Origin: Nonomuraea cavernae
GTDB lineage: Bacteria; Actinomycetota; Actinomycetes; Streptosporangiales; Streptosporangiaceae
Length of the DNA stretch: 64,000 nucleotides
Reading direction: 5' to 3'
Assembly (NCBI RefSeq): GCF_014646355.1
Contig: NZ_BMNH01000004.1
Span: 201,100-265,099, forward strand
Shown: positions 8,681 to 16,637 of the stretch, in pieces
Layout of the letters: each line of letters begins with the position of its first letter
How positions within the stretch are numbered: the first letter of the stretch is position 1
Program-made: the position numbers and the translations under genes
The notes under the pieces: model-generated
What the model saw: the letters and a program-made list of their open reading frames with translations, nothing else
Told to the model about the DNA's origin: nothing
The model's database searches: none

Positions 8681-9955
8681 ATGGAGGCGCGGCCCGCGGT
8701 CGACGACGCCGCGCTCGGGCGCGAGGCCCTGTCCGTGCTCGAGGCGAACTGGACGGGCGCCGCCACGGTGCCCGCGCCAGGGCTCTACCCGCACCAGTGG
8801 AGCTGGGACTCCGCCTTCATCGCCATGGGGCTGGCCCGGTACCGCCCCGACCGCTCCCGTGCCGAGCTGCTCAGCCTGCTGCGGGGGCAGTGGGCCACCG
8901 GGATGGTCCCGCACATCGTCTTCCACACCCCCGAGGCGTACTTCCCGGGGCCGTCCGTCTGGCGCTCGCATGACCACGACGCCGCGCCGCGGCTGCTGAC
9001 CTCGGGACTCACCGCCCCGCCGCTGCACGGGCTGGCCCTGTGGTGGATCTACCGGCACACCGGCGACGCCGACTTCGTCCGGCGGGCCTACCCGGCGCTG
9101 GCCGCGCAGGACGGCTATCTCGCCGCCGCCCGCGACCTGGGCGGCGCCGGGCTGGCCGCGATCGTGCATCCCTGGGAGTCGGGCATGGACGACAGCCCTG
9201 TCTGGGACTCCGCGCTCGCCGCCCTGCCCGAGATCAGGTACGGCTACCGCAACGTCGATCTGGACGAGCGGCACCCCGACAGCGACCACGACCGCTACGT
9301 CTGGCTGGCCCTGCGCTACCGCAACGCCGGCTACCGGGCCGAGTACCTGCGGGACGAGCACCCGTTCGCCATCGAGGACCCGATGTTCAACGGGATCTGG
9401 CTCGCCTCCTGCCAGGCCATGGCCGAGCTGGCGCCGCTCGCCCAGGCCGACCCCGCGCCGCACGCCGAGCGGGCCGAGCGCATCAGGCGGGCCCTCCTCG
9501 ACCGCCTCTGGGACGGCTGCTTCTACGCCCGCGACCTGCGGGCCGACCGGCTCATCCGGGTCCGCACCGTCGGCGGGTTCGGCCCCCTGCTCGACCCGGG
9601 GCTGCCGGGCGAACACGTCAGCGCGATCGTCGAGATCCTCGAGTCGGCGCGGTTCATGGGCGCGACCGGCTACCCGGTGCCCAGCTGCGAGATCCGCGCC
9701 ACCCAGTTCGACCGCACCCGCTACTGGCGCGGCCCCTCCTGGGTGAACACCAACTGGCTGCTGCGCCGGGCGGCCGCCGTGCACGACCTCGCGCCGCTGC
9801 GTGAGCAGCTCACCAACGGCACCCTGCGGCTCGTCCGGCAGGCGGGCTTCCGCGAGTGCTTCGACCCGTTCGACGGCAGCGGCCGGGGGTGCCGTGACTT
9901 CTCCTGGAGCGCGGCGCTCACCCTGGACCTGCTCGCGGATACCGTTGGGGCATGA
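8681..9955 (+). CDS. GH63-like glycoside hydrolase (glucosylglycerate hydrolase-like)
   Basis: A 424-aa (alpha/alpha)6-barrel enzyme of the MGH/GH63-like type. Recognisable pieces are LYPHQWSWDSAF near the N-terminus, GMVPHIVF, HPWESGMDDSP, and YWRGPSWVNTNWLL. Acidic residues in the WSWDSAF and WESGMD motifs are candidate catalytic or substrate-binding residues. Related actinobacterial enzymes hydrolyse glucosylglycerate or mannosylglycerate, compatible solutes used under nitrogen limitation, so the exact substrate is uncertain. The ATG at 8681 was taken as the first start before conserved sequence; its Shine-Dalgarno is weak. The stop overlaps the next ATG (ATGA), so the two genes form a pair. 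Confidence 0.8.
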   Translation: MEARPAVDDAALGREALSVLEANWTGAATVPAPGLYPHQWSWDSAFIAMGLARYRPDRSRAELLSLLRGQWATGMVPHIVFHTPEAYFPGPSVWRSHDHDAAPRLLTSGLTAPPLHGLALWWIYRHTGDADFVRRAYPALAAQDGYLAAARDLGGAGLAAIVHPWESGMDDSPVWDSALAALPEIRYGYRNVDLDERHPDSDHDRYVWLALRYRNAGYRAEYLRDEHPFAIEDPMFNGIWLASCQAMAELAPLAQADPAPHAERAERIRRALLDRLWDGCFYARDLRADRLIRVRTVGGFGPLLDPGLPGEHVSAIVEILESARFMGATGYPVPSCEIRATQFDRTRYWRGPSWVNTNWLLRRAAAVHDLAPLREQLTNGTLRLVRQAGFRECFDPFDGSGRGCRDFSWSAALTLDLLADTVGA

Positions 9956-10422
9956 GCTTCCTGCGCCGCCTGCCGTCCGACGTCCGCAAGAGCCTGGCCA
10001 TCGAGCCGGGGGAGCGGGTGCTGACCTTCGCCGGCGCCGACGGCGGCTATGTGGTGGCGACCGATCGGGCGCTGTTCCTGTCCGACGGGACCCGCGTGCC
10101 GTACGAGACGATCGACCGGGCGAGCTGGGACGACGAGGGGCTGCGCGTGGTGACCGCGGACGGTCGGTCGCACCGTGAGCGGGTCGGCGAGCCGCGGCTG
10201 CTGCCCGAGACCCTCCGCGAGCGGGTCAACTCCACGATCGTGGTGAACAAGCGGGTCCTGCTGCCCCGGGGCGGGGTGCGGCTGGTCGCCCGGCGCAGGC
10301 CCGGCGGCGAGGTGCTCGGCTGGACTCTCGTCTTCGACGACGGTCTCGACCCCGACGACCCCGGACTTCGCGCTCAGGCGGAGCAGGCCCTGGAAGGAGT
10401 GCGGCGCAGCATGGGCGTGTGA
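9952..10422 (+). CDS. Conserved hypothetical protein (PH-like fold candidate)
   Basis: A 156-aa soluble protein translationally coupled to the glycosidase. It starts MSFLRRLPSDVRKSLAIEPGERVLTF. Alternating beta strands (YVVATDRALFL, RVPYETIDRASWD, LRVVTADG) followed by a C-terminal helix are what one expects for a PH-like/bacterial-PH domain protein. No catalytic motif is visible. The fold is my inference from the strand pattern and the function is unknown. Its stop codon lies inside the stem of a strong hairpin terminator. Confidence 0.75.
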   Translation: MSFLRRLPSDVRKSLAIEPGERVLTFAGADGGYVVATDRALFLSDGTRVPYETIDRASWDDEGLRVVTADGRSHRERVGEPRLLPETLRERVNSTIVVNKRVLLPRGGVRLVARRRPGGEVLGWTLVFDDGLDPDDPGLRAQAEQALEGVRRSMGV

Positions 10423-10438
10423 TGGCACACGCCCATGC
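10409..10438. terminator. Bidirectional hairpin terminator
   Basis: A perfect 13-bp stem (GCATGGGCGTGTG at 10409-10421, its complement at 10426-10438) with a 4-nt loop. It sits between two converging genes and overlaps the stop of the plus-strand gene. Confidence 0.85.
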
Positions 10439-10450
10439 CGCGCCCGGCCG

Positions 10451-10777
10451 TCAGTAGGGGATGCCGGTCTTGCCGGCCTGCTGTTCGGCCTTGTGCGGCT
10501 CGGGTCGGTCCTTGGGCCAGCCCGTGCCGTCGTCCTGCTGCTCCTTGTCGCCCAGGAACGGGATCCGATGCTGCAGTGTGTCACCCACCCTGTGTCTGGC
10601 CACGTCGGCCGCCTTCGACACCTGCGCGCCGACCACTCCCGCGGCCCCCTGGACCCTCGGGTTGTCCGCGACACGCTGGGCCGCTTGTTTGATCTGTTCA
10701 TAGCGCTCGCGGCCGGCCTTGCTGCCCAGCACGTAACCGACAGCCAGCCCGACAACGAATGTCATTCGATAGCGCAT
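10451..10777 (-). CDS. YtxH-like small membrane-anchored protein
   Basis: A 108-aa protein: an N-terminal hydrophobic/glycine segment MTFVVGLAVGYVLGSKAGRERYEQIK, then amphipathic helix and a polar tail. The VGYVLGSKAGRERY pattern is typical of small actinobacterial YtxH-type proteins thought to sit at the membrane. The molecular role is unknown. It converges on the preceding gene across a hairpin terminator and reads away from tRNA-Asn. Confidence 0.75.
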   Translation of the reverse strand: MRYRMTFVVGLAVGYVLGSKAGRERYEQIKQAAQRVADNPRVQGAAGVVGAQVSKAADVARHRVGDTLQHRIPFLGDKEQQDDGTGWPKDRPEPHKAEQQAGKTGIPY

Positions 10778-10902
10778 TTTGCACCTCCGCTGTCTCCGGC
10801 TCTACCCCGATCAGGATGCGACACGCACTCCCCGAGTGCGCTAATGTAGTCGTGCGCCGACCGGAGGGGCCCTAACCCCCTGCAGGCAGCGCAGATGTTC
10901 GA

Positions 10903-10974
10903 TCCCGCGTAGCTCAACGGCAGAGCAGCCGGCTGTTAACCGGCAGGTTATAGGTTCGAGTCCTATCGCGGGAG
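10903..10974 (+). tRNA. tRNA-Asn (GUU anticodon)
   Basis: A full 72-nt cloverleaf. Acceptor stem TCCCGCG pairs with CGCGGGA, D-arm GCTC/GAGC, anticodon stem GCCGG/CCGGC with loop CTGTTAA (anticodon GTT), T-arm ATAGG-TTCGAGT-CCTAT, discriminator G. CCA is not encoded. A strong hairpin follows 26 nt downstream. Confidence 0.97.
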
Positions 10975-11000
10975 CTGTGATCAACTAAGAGGTTGGTAGC

Positions 11001-11037
11001 TCAGGCCCTCTCACCGGCAACAGGTGGGAGGGCCTGA
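11001..11037. terminator. Strong hairpin terminator after tRNA-Asn
   Basis: A 15-bp stem (TCAGGCCCTCTCACC at 11001-11015; the partner at 11023-11037 with one G-T pair) and a 7-nt loop. It serves the tRNA and the converging minus-strand gene that ends at 11170. Confidence 0.85.
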
Positions 11038-11052
11038 GTCGTTCCGGGAGCC
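11037..11052 (+). repeat. 16-bp direct repeat, left copy (att-like)
   Basis: AGTCGTTCCGGGAGCC, identical to the copy at 11850-11865. The two copies flank an approximately 800-bp segment holding one orphan gene just downstream of tRNA-Asn. Confidence 0.7.
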
Positions 11053-11169
11053 AGCATCACGGCCCTGACGCCAGGCGCGCGGCCGGGCAGCCTCGCGGCT
11101 GGCCCGCTACCCGGTGGGTGGGACGACGGCGGACGGGCAGGCCGGATGTGTGGATGGGCCGGCGCATGC

Positions 11170-11703
11170 TCACCATCCTCGGTCGTGCTTGAACTTCTCT
11201 GGATCTGAAAAGTACTGAGCAACGTCACTCGTGGCCTTGACGACAACGGGGTCCTCAAAGGGCGCGGGCCATATCTGAAGGTAGTGGTCGTCGACGCCGT
11301 CCTCCCTCGCGCCTTCCCAGTCCATGTCCTTGACGTGATACCGCATGCGGTAGGTCCCAGGCCCAGCATGGAGAGGAGGAAGGGGACACATCACAACGTC
11401 GTCATGGGCGAACCCGCTCATCTCCACTTCGCCCGACCTGGACACGTAGCTGATTTCCACGATGTCCTCATAGGTGGCGAGATCTGCCCCGGGGTCCCGG
11501 TCGGCGATCGTCACAGTGAAGTCGGCAGGCCCCCGCTGATGGGTGATGCGGAGGGTGACCCAACCCTTCTCGACCTCGATGAACCCAACGGACTGGGCTG
11601 GTGTGTCGGCATACCCGTCGAGTTCCCTGTCCTGCAGACCGGCGATGCCGCAGTCGGCGACTTCGACTGTCAGACGTACGGTGCGAGTCTCGTCGCTGCT
11701 CAT
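11170..11703 (-). CDS. Orphan hypothetical protein in repeat-flanked cassette
   Basis: A 177-aa acidic, beta-rich soluble protein starting MSSDETRTVRLTVEVADCG and ending SDPEKFKHDRGW. No signal peptide or membrane segment is present, and I do not recognise the family. Strand-rich alternation and many aromatic/acidic residues resemble small immunity or competence-associated proteins, but this is only an impression. Codon use is visibly less GC-rich than in neighbours (many NNA/NNT codons), and the gene sits between 16-bp direct repeats beside a tRNA, so acquisition by transfer is likely. The ATG at 11703 is the first in frame. Confidence 0.65.
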   Translation of the reverse strand: MSSDETRTVRLTVEVADCGIAGLQDRELDGYADTPAQSVGFIEVEKGWVTLRITHQRGPADFTVTIADRDPGADLATYEDIVEISYVSRSGEVEMSGFAHDDVVMCPLPPLHAGPGTYRMRYHVKDMDWEGAREDGVDDHYLQIWPAPFEDPVVVKATSDVAQYFSDPEKFKHDRGW

Positions 11704-11849
11704 GAACGGGGAGCGTAAACGCCACCACTGACAAGATCGTTTGAAGTCCTCGCGAGTTAGCCCTGTGCCAAGGCCTGATCGGCTGAGGGATCGAAGGGGG
11801 CCAAGTCGGGAGCCACGCCAGGTGAACGGGCTGGATCCAGGACGGGGGC

Positions 11850-11865
11850 AGTCGTTCCGGGAGCC
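11850..11865 (+). repeat. 16-bp direct repeat, right copy (att-like)
   Basis: An exact second copy of AGTCGTTCCGGGAGCC found at 11037-11052. Sequence similarity stops on both sides of the repeat. Confidence 0.7.
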
Positions 11866-11887
11866 GGTGAGATCGCCGCCGCGGGCG

Positions 11888-12334
11888 TCAGGAGGTCAGG
11901 GCGCCTCGGCCGGTGGGGGTGTGGGCTCCCACCCGGGCCTCGCCGCCGCAGTGGCGGCAGACCAGCAGCGGATCAAGGGGCTGACCACAGGAGTGGTGCC
12001 ACCGGACGGGAGGATCGTCGGGGTGCAGGTGACGATCGCCCCACTTCATCAGCGCGATCAGGACGTCGCACAGCTCCACGCCGGCAGGCGTGAGGTGATA
12101 CTCGTGCCGGACGGGATGATCGTTGTAGCGTTCGCGCTGGATGATCCCACCGTCCTCCAGCTTGCGGAGCCGGGTGGTGAGGATGTCGCGGGGCGCGCCG
12201 GTGTTGCGGACGATCTGGTCGAAACGCCGGACGCCGTAGCTGAGCTCGCGAATGGCGAGCAGGCTCCACCGCTCGCCGACCAGGTCCAGGGCGTCGGCGA
12301 TGGAGCACTCGCGCGGTCGTGCGTCCTTCGGCAT
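11888..12334 (-). CDS. HxlR-family transcriptional regulator
   Basis: A 148-aa winged-helix regulator. It has the N-terminal cysteine of HxlR proteins (PRECSIADAL), then LDLVGERWSLLAIREL, RFDQIVRNTGAPRDILTTRLRKLEDGGII and the wing around HPVRHEYHLTPAG. The C-terminus adds a small zinc-ribbon-like CRHCGG segment. HxlR proteins often sense redox or electrophiles through the N-terminal cysteine. It follows the thiolase gene on the same strand after about 47 bp and may be co-transcribed with it. The ATG at 12334 is the first before the conserved region. Confidence 0.88.
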   Translation of the reverse strand: MPKDARPRECSIADALDLVGERWSLLAIRELSYGVRRFDQIVRNTGAPRDILTTRLRKLEDGGIIQRERYNDHPVRHEYHLTPAGVELCDVLIALMKWGDRHLHPDDPPVRWHHSCGQPLDPLLVCRHCGGEARVGAHTPTGRGALTS

Positions 12335-12381
12335 GCTGCGCAGCTTAGCCGGGGTGGATATCGGGCCTGACCGGGTCGTGA

Positions 12382-13542
12382 TCAGAGCCTCTCGATGACA
12401 GTGGCGTTGGCCATGCCGCCGGCCTCGCACATGGTCTGCAGGCCGTATCTGCCGTCGCGGTCCTCCAGGGCGTGGAGCAGGGTGGTCATGATGCGGGCGC
12501 CGCTGGCGCCCAGCGGGTGACCGATGGCGATCGCTCCGCCGCGCACGTTGACCCGGGACGGGTCGGCGCCGGTCTCCCGGGCCCAGGCCAGCACCACCGA
12601 GGCGAACGCCTCGTTCACCTCGAACAGGTCGATGTCCGAAAGCGTCAGGCCGGCGCGGGCCAGGACCTTCTCGGTGGCCGGGATGATCGCGGTCAGCATG
12701 AGGAGCGGGTCGTCGCCCACGACGGCGAAGGAGTGGAAACGGGCGCGCGGCCGCAGCCCGAGCCGTTCGGCGGTGTCGGCGCCCATGACCAGCACCGCGG
12801 CGGCGCCGTCGTTGATCGGGGAGGCGTTGCCCGCGGTGATCTTCCAGCCGATCTCCGGGAAACGGCCGGCGATCGCCGGGTCGTGGTAGGCGGGCTTGAG
12901 ACCGGCGAGGATCTCCGGCGAACTGCCCGGGCGGATGGTCTCGTCGACGCCGGCCCAGGTGACCTCCCGGTCGAACTCGCCGTTCTTCCACGCCTCGGCG
13001 GCGCGCCGATGCGACTCGCACGCGTAGGCGTCCAGTTCGGCCCGGGACAGGCCCCATCGGGCGGCGATCAGTTCGGCGCTGACGCCCTGCCCGACCAGGC
13101 CGTCCGGGTAGCGCCGGGCCGTCATCGGGCCGAACGGGTCGCTGCCCGGCAGGATGGCCGAGCCCATCGGGACCCGCGACATCGACTCGACACCGCAGGC
13201 GATCGCGATGTCGTACGCCCCGCTCCGCACGCCCTGCGCGGCGATGTGCAACGCCTGCTGGGACGAGCCGCACTGCCGGTCGACGGTCATGCCCGGCACG
13301 CTCTCGGGGAACCCGGCGGCCAGGACGGCCGTACGGGTGATGTTGACGGCCTGCTCGCCGGCCTGCGTCACGACGCCGCCGATGACGTCGTCCACCAGCG
13401 CCGGGTCGATGTCCGCCCGTTCGACCAGCGTCTGGAGTGTGCGGGCGAGGAGGTCGACGGGATGATCGTCGTGCAGCACCCCTCCCGGCTTGCCCCTGCC
13501 CACCGGAGTGCGAACCGCTTCTACGATCACCGCGTCGCGCAT
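12382..13542 (-). CDS. Acetyl-CoA acetyltransferase / thiolase
   Basis: A 386-aa thiolase with both active-site cysteines: nucleophile in VDRQCGSSQQAL and the C-terminal segment around MCEAGGMANA. GHPLGASGARI carries the catalytic histidine. It should condense or cleave 3-ketoacyl-CoA. I chose the ATG at 13542 (MRDAVIVEAVRTPVG) because AAGGAAGG precedes it and the conserved domain begins there; a longer in-frame start at 13602 lacks support. Its neighbours are the HxlR regulator downstream and a decayed thioesterase upstream, suggesting a former short acyl-CoA operon. Confidence 0.92.
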   Translation of the reverse strand: MRDAVIVEAVRTPVGRGKPGGVLHDDHPVDLLARTLQTLVERADIDPALVDDVIGGVVTQAGEQAVNITRTAVLAAGFPESVPGMTVDRQCGSSQQALHIAAQGVRSGAYDIAIACGVESMSRVPMGSAILPGSDPFGPMTARRYPDGLVGQGVSAELIAARWGLSRAELDAYACESHRRAAEAWKNGEFDREVTWAGVDETIRPGSSPEILAGLKPAYHDPAIAGRFPEIGWKITAGNASPINDGAAAVLVMGADTAERLGLRPRARFHSFAVVGDDPLLMLTAIIPATEKVLARAGLTLSDIDLFEVNEAFASVVLAWARETGADPSRVNVRGGAIAIGHPLGASGARIMTTLLHALEDRDGRYGLQTMCEAGGMANATVIERL

Positions 13543-13606
13543 GATCCCGCCTTCCTTTCGTCGTCGAACTCGCTGTGCCGGGCTGGAGAGAACAAGGCTC
13601 ACTCCT

Positions 13607-14175
13607 TCACATGGGCCGTACCAGGCGCAGTTGCCTGGCGCTGCCGAGATGGTCGCCGTCCGGTCCCCAGGCGTCGATGCCCTCGTCGACCCAGCCGTCG
13701 GCGCTCGCCCGATGCGTACGGGCCCGCAGCAGGACCCACGGTGAGGCGGTCCGCAGGAGTCCGATGGCGGGCCCGACGGCGAACTCCACGGTGGGGAGGA
13801 GGGCGAGCTCCGACAGGACGGCCGCGTAGGAGGGCGCCAGGCCGTCCATCAGGAGTGCCAGCCGGTGGACGTCCGGCGGCTCGTCGTCCTCCAGCAGCCT
13901 GATCCACGCGGTCAGCTCGGGCTCGGCGCCGCCCGCGTACGGCCGGTTCGTTCCTCGGGGACCTCGATCCTGAACTCGCCGCCGAGCGGCCGAAGACAGC
14001 GGGCCGTGACGTTCTGGAGCAGCGCGCCGGGTGCCCGTTCCGCCATCGCGGTGGTCAGCAGGGCGAGGGTCAGCCCACCGTGGACGCCGCCGGAACCCCG
14101 CAGATGCGCGCCGGTCTCGATCAGATCTTCCAAGGGGGCCGCTCGCAGCAGCGCGCCGGGAGGAGTCACGAGCCG
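13607..14175 (-). pseudogene. Degenerate acyl-CoA thioesterase (frameshift and internal loss)
   Basis: Two adjacent frames look like the two halves of a TesB-like/hotdog thioesterase. The upstream half (14175 to about 13960) has the characteristic GGVHGGLTLALL and TARCLRPLGG. The downstream half (about 13940 to 13607) continues in a different frame with AWIRLLEDDEPPD, LALLMDGLAPSY, PTVEFAVG and ending RQLRLVRPM. The middle, normally some 70 residues, is missing. Neither half would be a complete enzyme. A sequencing error could explain the frame change but not the missing centre. Family assignment is from motif pattern only. Confidence 0.5.
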
Positions 14176-14343
14176 CTCCGGACCGGATGCGCGTGCCTGG
14201 GGCCGGTCCGGCCGGCGGGGAGGGGCAGGGCCGCGAGCGCAACGGCGCAGGTGTTCAGGACCCAGAGGGCGGCCGGAGTGCCTGGGGGACGCAAGAGCAG
14301 CCTCCGAGTTTGATTTTCCAACTAACTGGCACGTGGACGATAT

Positions 14344-14374
14344 CGCAGTCAGTTGGAAAAAACAACTGACTGCG
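14344..14374. promoter_or_regulatory. Perfect 12-bp inverted repeat operator candidate upstream of NOS
   Basis: CGCAGTCAGTTG (14344-14355), 7-nt spacer GAAAAAA, then the exact complement CAACTGACTGCG (14363-14374). A related half-site CAACTAACTG lies at 14319-14328. The surrounding 14300-14460 is AT-rich for this genome. It sits in the divergent gap between the broken thioesterase and the NOS gene, so a regulator site is more likely than a terminator. Confidence 0.6.
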
Positions 14375-14420
14375 CGGGTCGTCACCGCCAGTCCGGCGCG
14401 CCCTGAAGTCGAGCGGTGAT

Positions 14421-14448
14421 GTCACGCTTTGTATCTCTAAGGTCACGC
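14421..14448 (+). promoter_or_regulatory. Direct repeat GTCACGC spaced 21 bp before NOS
   Basis: GTCACGC at 14421-14427 and again at 14442-14448, exactly 21 bp (two helical turns) apart, 43 bp before the chosen NOS start. This is typical geometry for an activator or dimeric-regulator site. No clear -10/-35 pair was identified. Confidence 0.35.
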
Positions 14449-14490
14449 GATTTTCCATTTGCCGGGACAAACCTGGGATCACGAGGAAGG

Positions 14491-15762
14491 ATGGGGAAGT
14501 CGTGCCCGGGAAGGGCGCGGCAGCCGCGGGCATCCATGTGGGCGGTGTGGAAAGGGCGCCGCCGGCAGGAGGGCGTCGCCGACCCGGAATCGGCGGGGTG
14601 CTCCGTCTACCAGAAAAGTGCTGGTTACTGCGTGCGTACCTGGATCAGGTCCCTGCGTTCCCTCGATGCCATCGCCGTGCCCACCGTCGACCGGGCGATC
14701 GACCTCCGTGAGGCGGAGCGTTTCGTCAGGCTCTTCCACGAGGAGAATCCCGCCGCGGGCGACCCGCGGCCACGGGTGCGGGAGGTCGCGGGCGAGATCG
14801 CCCGCCACGGCACCTACACGCACACCTACGAGGAGTTGCAGTTCGGTGCGCGGGTGGCCTGGCGCAACAGCAACCGCTGCATCGGGCGGCTCTACTGGCG
14901 GTCGCTGAAGGTGCGTGACCGCAGGCAGGTCCGCAGCGCCGAAGGTGTGGCGATCGAGTGCGTGGCCCACCTGCGCGAGGCGACGGGTGAGGGGAGGATC
15001 CGGCCCACGATCACCGTGTTCCCTCCCGACGCGCCCGGGGCGCCGGGGCCGCGGGTGCTGAACGAGCAGCTCATCCGCTACGCCGGATACCGCGACGCCG
15101 ACGGCGCGATCACCGGCGACCCGCGCTACGTGGACTTCACCAAGCGGGTGCGGGCGCACGGCTGGCGCGGCGCGGGTGGCCGGTTCGACGTGCTGCCGCT
15201 GGTCGTCCAGACCGCCGAGGGCGGGCGACTGCTCTGCAACCTGCCCGGCGACGCCGTGCTGGAGGTGCCCATCGTCCATCCGGAGTACCGGTGGTTCGAG
15301 GAGCTAGGGCTGCGCTGGCACGCCGTGCCCGCGATCTCCAACCTGTGCCTGGAGATCGGCGGCCTCTGTTACCCGTGCGCGCCGTTCAACGGCTGGTACA
15401 TGGGCGCGGAGATCGGCGCCCGCAACCTGGCGGACGTCACCCGCTACGACCAGCTTCCGGCGGTGGCCGAGCGGCTCGGCCTCGACACCTCGACCGAGCG
15501 GTCGCTGTGGCGCGACCACGCGCTGGTGGAGTTGAACGTGGCGGTGCTGCACTCGTTCGAGCGGGCCGGGGTGACGATGACCGACCACCACACGGAGTCG
15601 GCCCGCTTCCTCACGCATCTGGCCAGGGAGGAGAAGGCGGGGCGCGTGTGCCCGGCCGACTGGTCGTGGATCGTCCCGCCCATCTCGGGCGGGGTCACGC
15701 CGGTCTTCCACCGCTACTACGACAACCGCGCGCTCACGCCCGCCTACGTCCACCACCGCTGA
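14491..15762 (+). CDS. nos: Bacterial nitric oxide synthase oxygenase
   Basis: Heme-thiolate, tetrahydrobiopterin-type NOS oxygenase domain without a fused reductase, as in other bacteria. Key features: heme-ligating Cys130 in WRNSNRCIGR, substrate-binding GWYMGAEIGARNLAD (the Glu that holds the arginine guanidinium), and the C-terminal VPPISGGVTPVFH. It converts L-arginine to citrulline and NO using electrons from cellular reductases. The core is about 360 aa, so the N-terminal 50 residues here are an extension. The ATG at 14491 (GAGGAAGG just upstream) is my choice; 14416, 14536 or a later GTG are possible. A distinctive upstream inverted repeat suggests regulated expression. The stop overlaps the Shine-Dalgarno of the next gene. 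Confidence 0.93.
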   Translation: MGKSCPGRARQPRASMWAVWKGRRRQEGVADPESAGCSVYQKSAGYCVRTWIRSLRSLDAIAVPTVDRAIDLREAERFVRLFHEENPAAGDPRPRVREVAGEIARHGTYTHTYEELQFGARVAWRNSNRCIGRLYWRSLKVRDRRQVRSAEGVAIECVAHLREATGEGRIRPTITVFPPDAPGAPGPRVLNEQLIRYAGYRDADGAITGDPRYVDFTKRVRAHGWRGAGGRFDVLPLVVQTAEGGRLLCNLPGDAVLEVPIVHPEYRWFEELGLRWHAVPAISNLCLEIGGLCYPCAPFNGWYMGAEIGARNLADVTRYDQLPAVAERLGLDTSTERSLWRDHALVELNVAVLHSFERAGVTMTDHHTESARFLTHLAREEKAGRVCPADWSWIVPPISGGVTPVFHRYYDNRALTPAYVHHR

Positions 15763-15808
15763 GGAGCCCGCCTTGCGTCCGAGGGATAGAACATGGTTCT
15801 GTTACTCC

Positions 15809-16582
15809 ATGGCTGAACTCGTTCTCTCCTCGGTCGATCGCGGCGTGCTCACCCTGACCTTCAACCGCCCCGACCGGCTCAACGCCTGGACGGACGCGAT
15901 GGGGCGGCGCTACTTCGATCTGCTGGAAGAGGCCGAGAAGGACCCCGAGGTGCGGGCCGTCGTGGTGACCGGCGCCGGCAAGGGCTTCTGCTCGGGGGCG
16001 GACTTCCAGATGCTCAACGACATCCAGACCGGCGCGTACGACGAGGAACCCGACCCCCGTCCCAACACGTACCCGACCACGATCCGCAAACCGATCGTCG
16101 CCGCGGTCAACGGCGCCTGCGCCGGGCTCGGCATGGTGCACGCCCTCGTCTGCGATTTGGTGTTCACCGCCGCCGAGGCCAAGTGGACGACCGCCTTCTC
16201 GCGCCGTGGCCTGGTCGCCGAGTACGGCCTGTCCTGGATCCTGCCGCGGATCATGGGGCAGCAGCGGGCGATGGACATCCTGCTGTCCGGCCGCACGTTC
16301 ACCGGCGCCGAGGCGTTCGAGCTCGGGCTGGTCAACCGTGCGGTGCCGGGAGAGTCGCTGCTGACCGAGGCCCAGGACTACGCGCGGGAGCTCGCGGTGC
16401 ACAGCTCGCCCGCGTCCATGGCGATCATCAAGCGCCAGGTCTGGAACGACTGGAACGTCACCCTCGACGCGTCGGCCAAGACCGCCGTGGAGGAGATGGT
16501 CACCTCCTTCGGCCGGCCCGACTTCGCCGAGGGCGTGGGCAGCTTCCTCGAACGCCGTCTGCCCGACTTCCCGCCCCTCTAG
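15809..16582 (+). CDS. Enoyl-CoA hydratase/isomerase family protein
   Basis: A 257-aa crotonase-fold enzyme. Oxyanion-hole motifs are GAGKGFCSGADFQML and VNGACAGLGMVHALVCD. ATTAFSRRGLVAEYGLSW-type sequence follows, and the C-terminus ends LERRLPDFPPL. It is probably an enoyl-CoA hydratase or isomerase; the substrate cannot be told. The ATG at 15809 (MAELVLSS) matches where the family begins. A TTG at 15773 has a better Shine-Dalgarno (GAGGAG, 6 nt away, overlapping the NOS stop) and would add 12 residues, so the true start is open. It is likely co-transcribed with nos. Confidence 0.88.
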   Translation: MAELVLSSVDRGVLTLTFNRPDRLNAWTDAMGRRYFDLLEEAEKDPEVRAVVVTGAGKGFCSGADFQMLNDIQTGAYDEEPDPRPNTYPTTIRKPIVAAVNGACAGLGMVHALVCDLVFTAAEAKWTTAFSRRGLVAEYGLSWILPRIMGQQRAMDILLSGRTFTGAEAFELGLVNRAVPGESLLTEAQDYARELAVHSSPASMAIIKRQVWNDWNVTLDASAKTAVEEMVTSFGRPDFAEGVGSFLERRLPDFPPL

Positions 16583-16583
16583 A

Positions 16584-16625
16584 CGGACACTCCTCCGGCG
16601 CGGCGCCGCGGGGAGGAGCGGTCCG
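16584..16625. terminator. Hairpin between converging genes
   Basis: CGGACACTCCTCC (16584-16596) pairs with GGAGGAGCGGTCCG (16612-16625), with a small internal bulge and a GC-rich loop, between the enoyl-CoA hydratase and galK stops. Confidence 0.6.
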
Positions 16626-16637
16626 GTCGGCGGCGGG

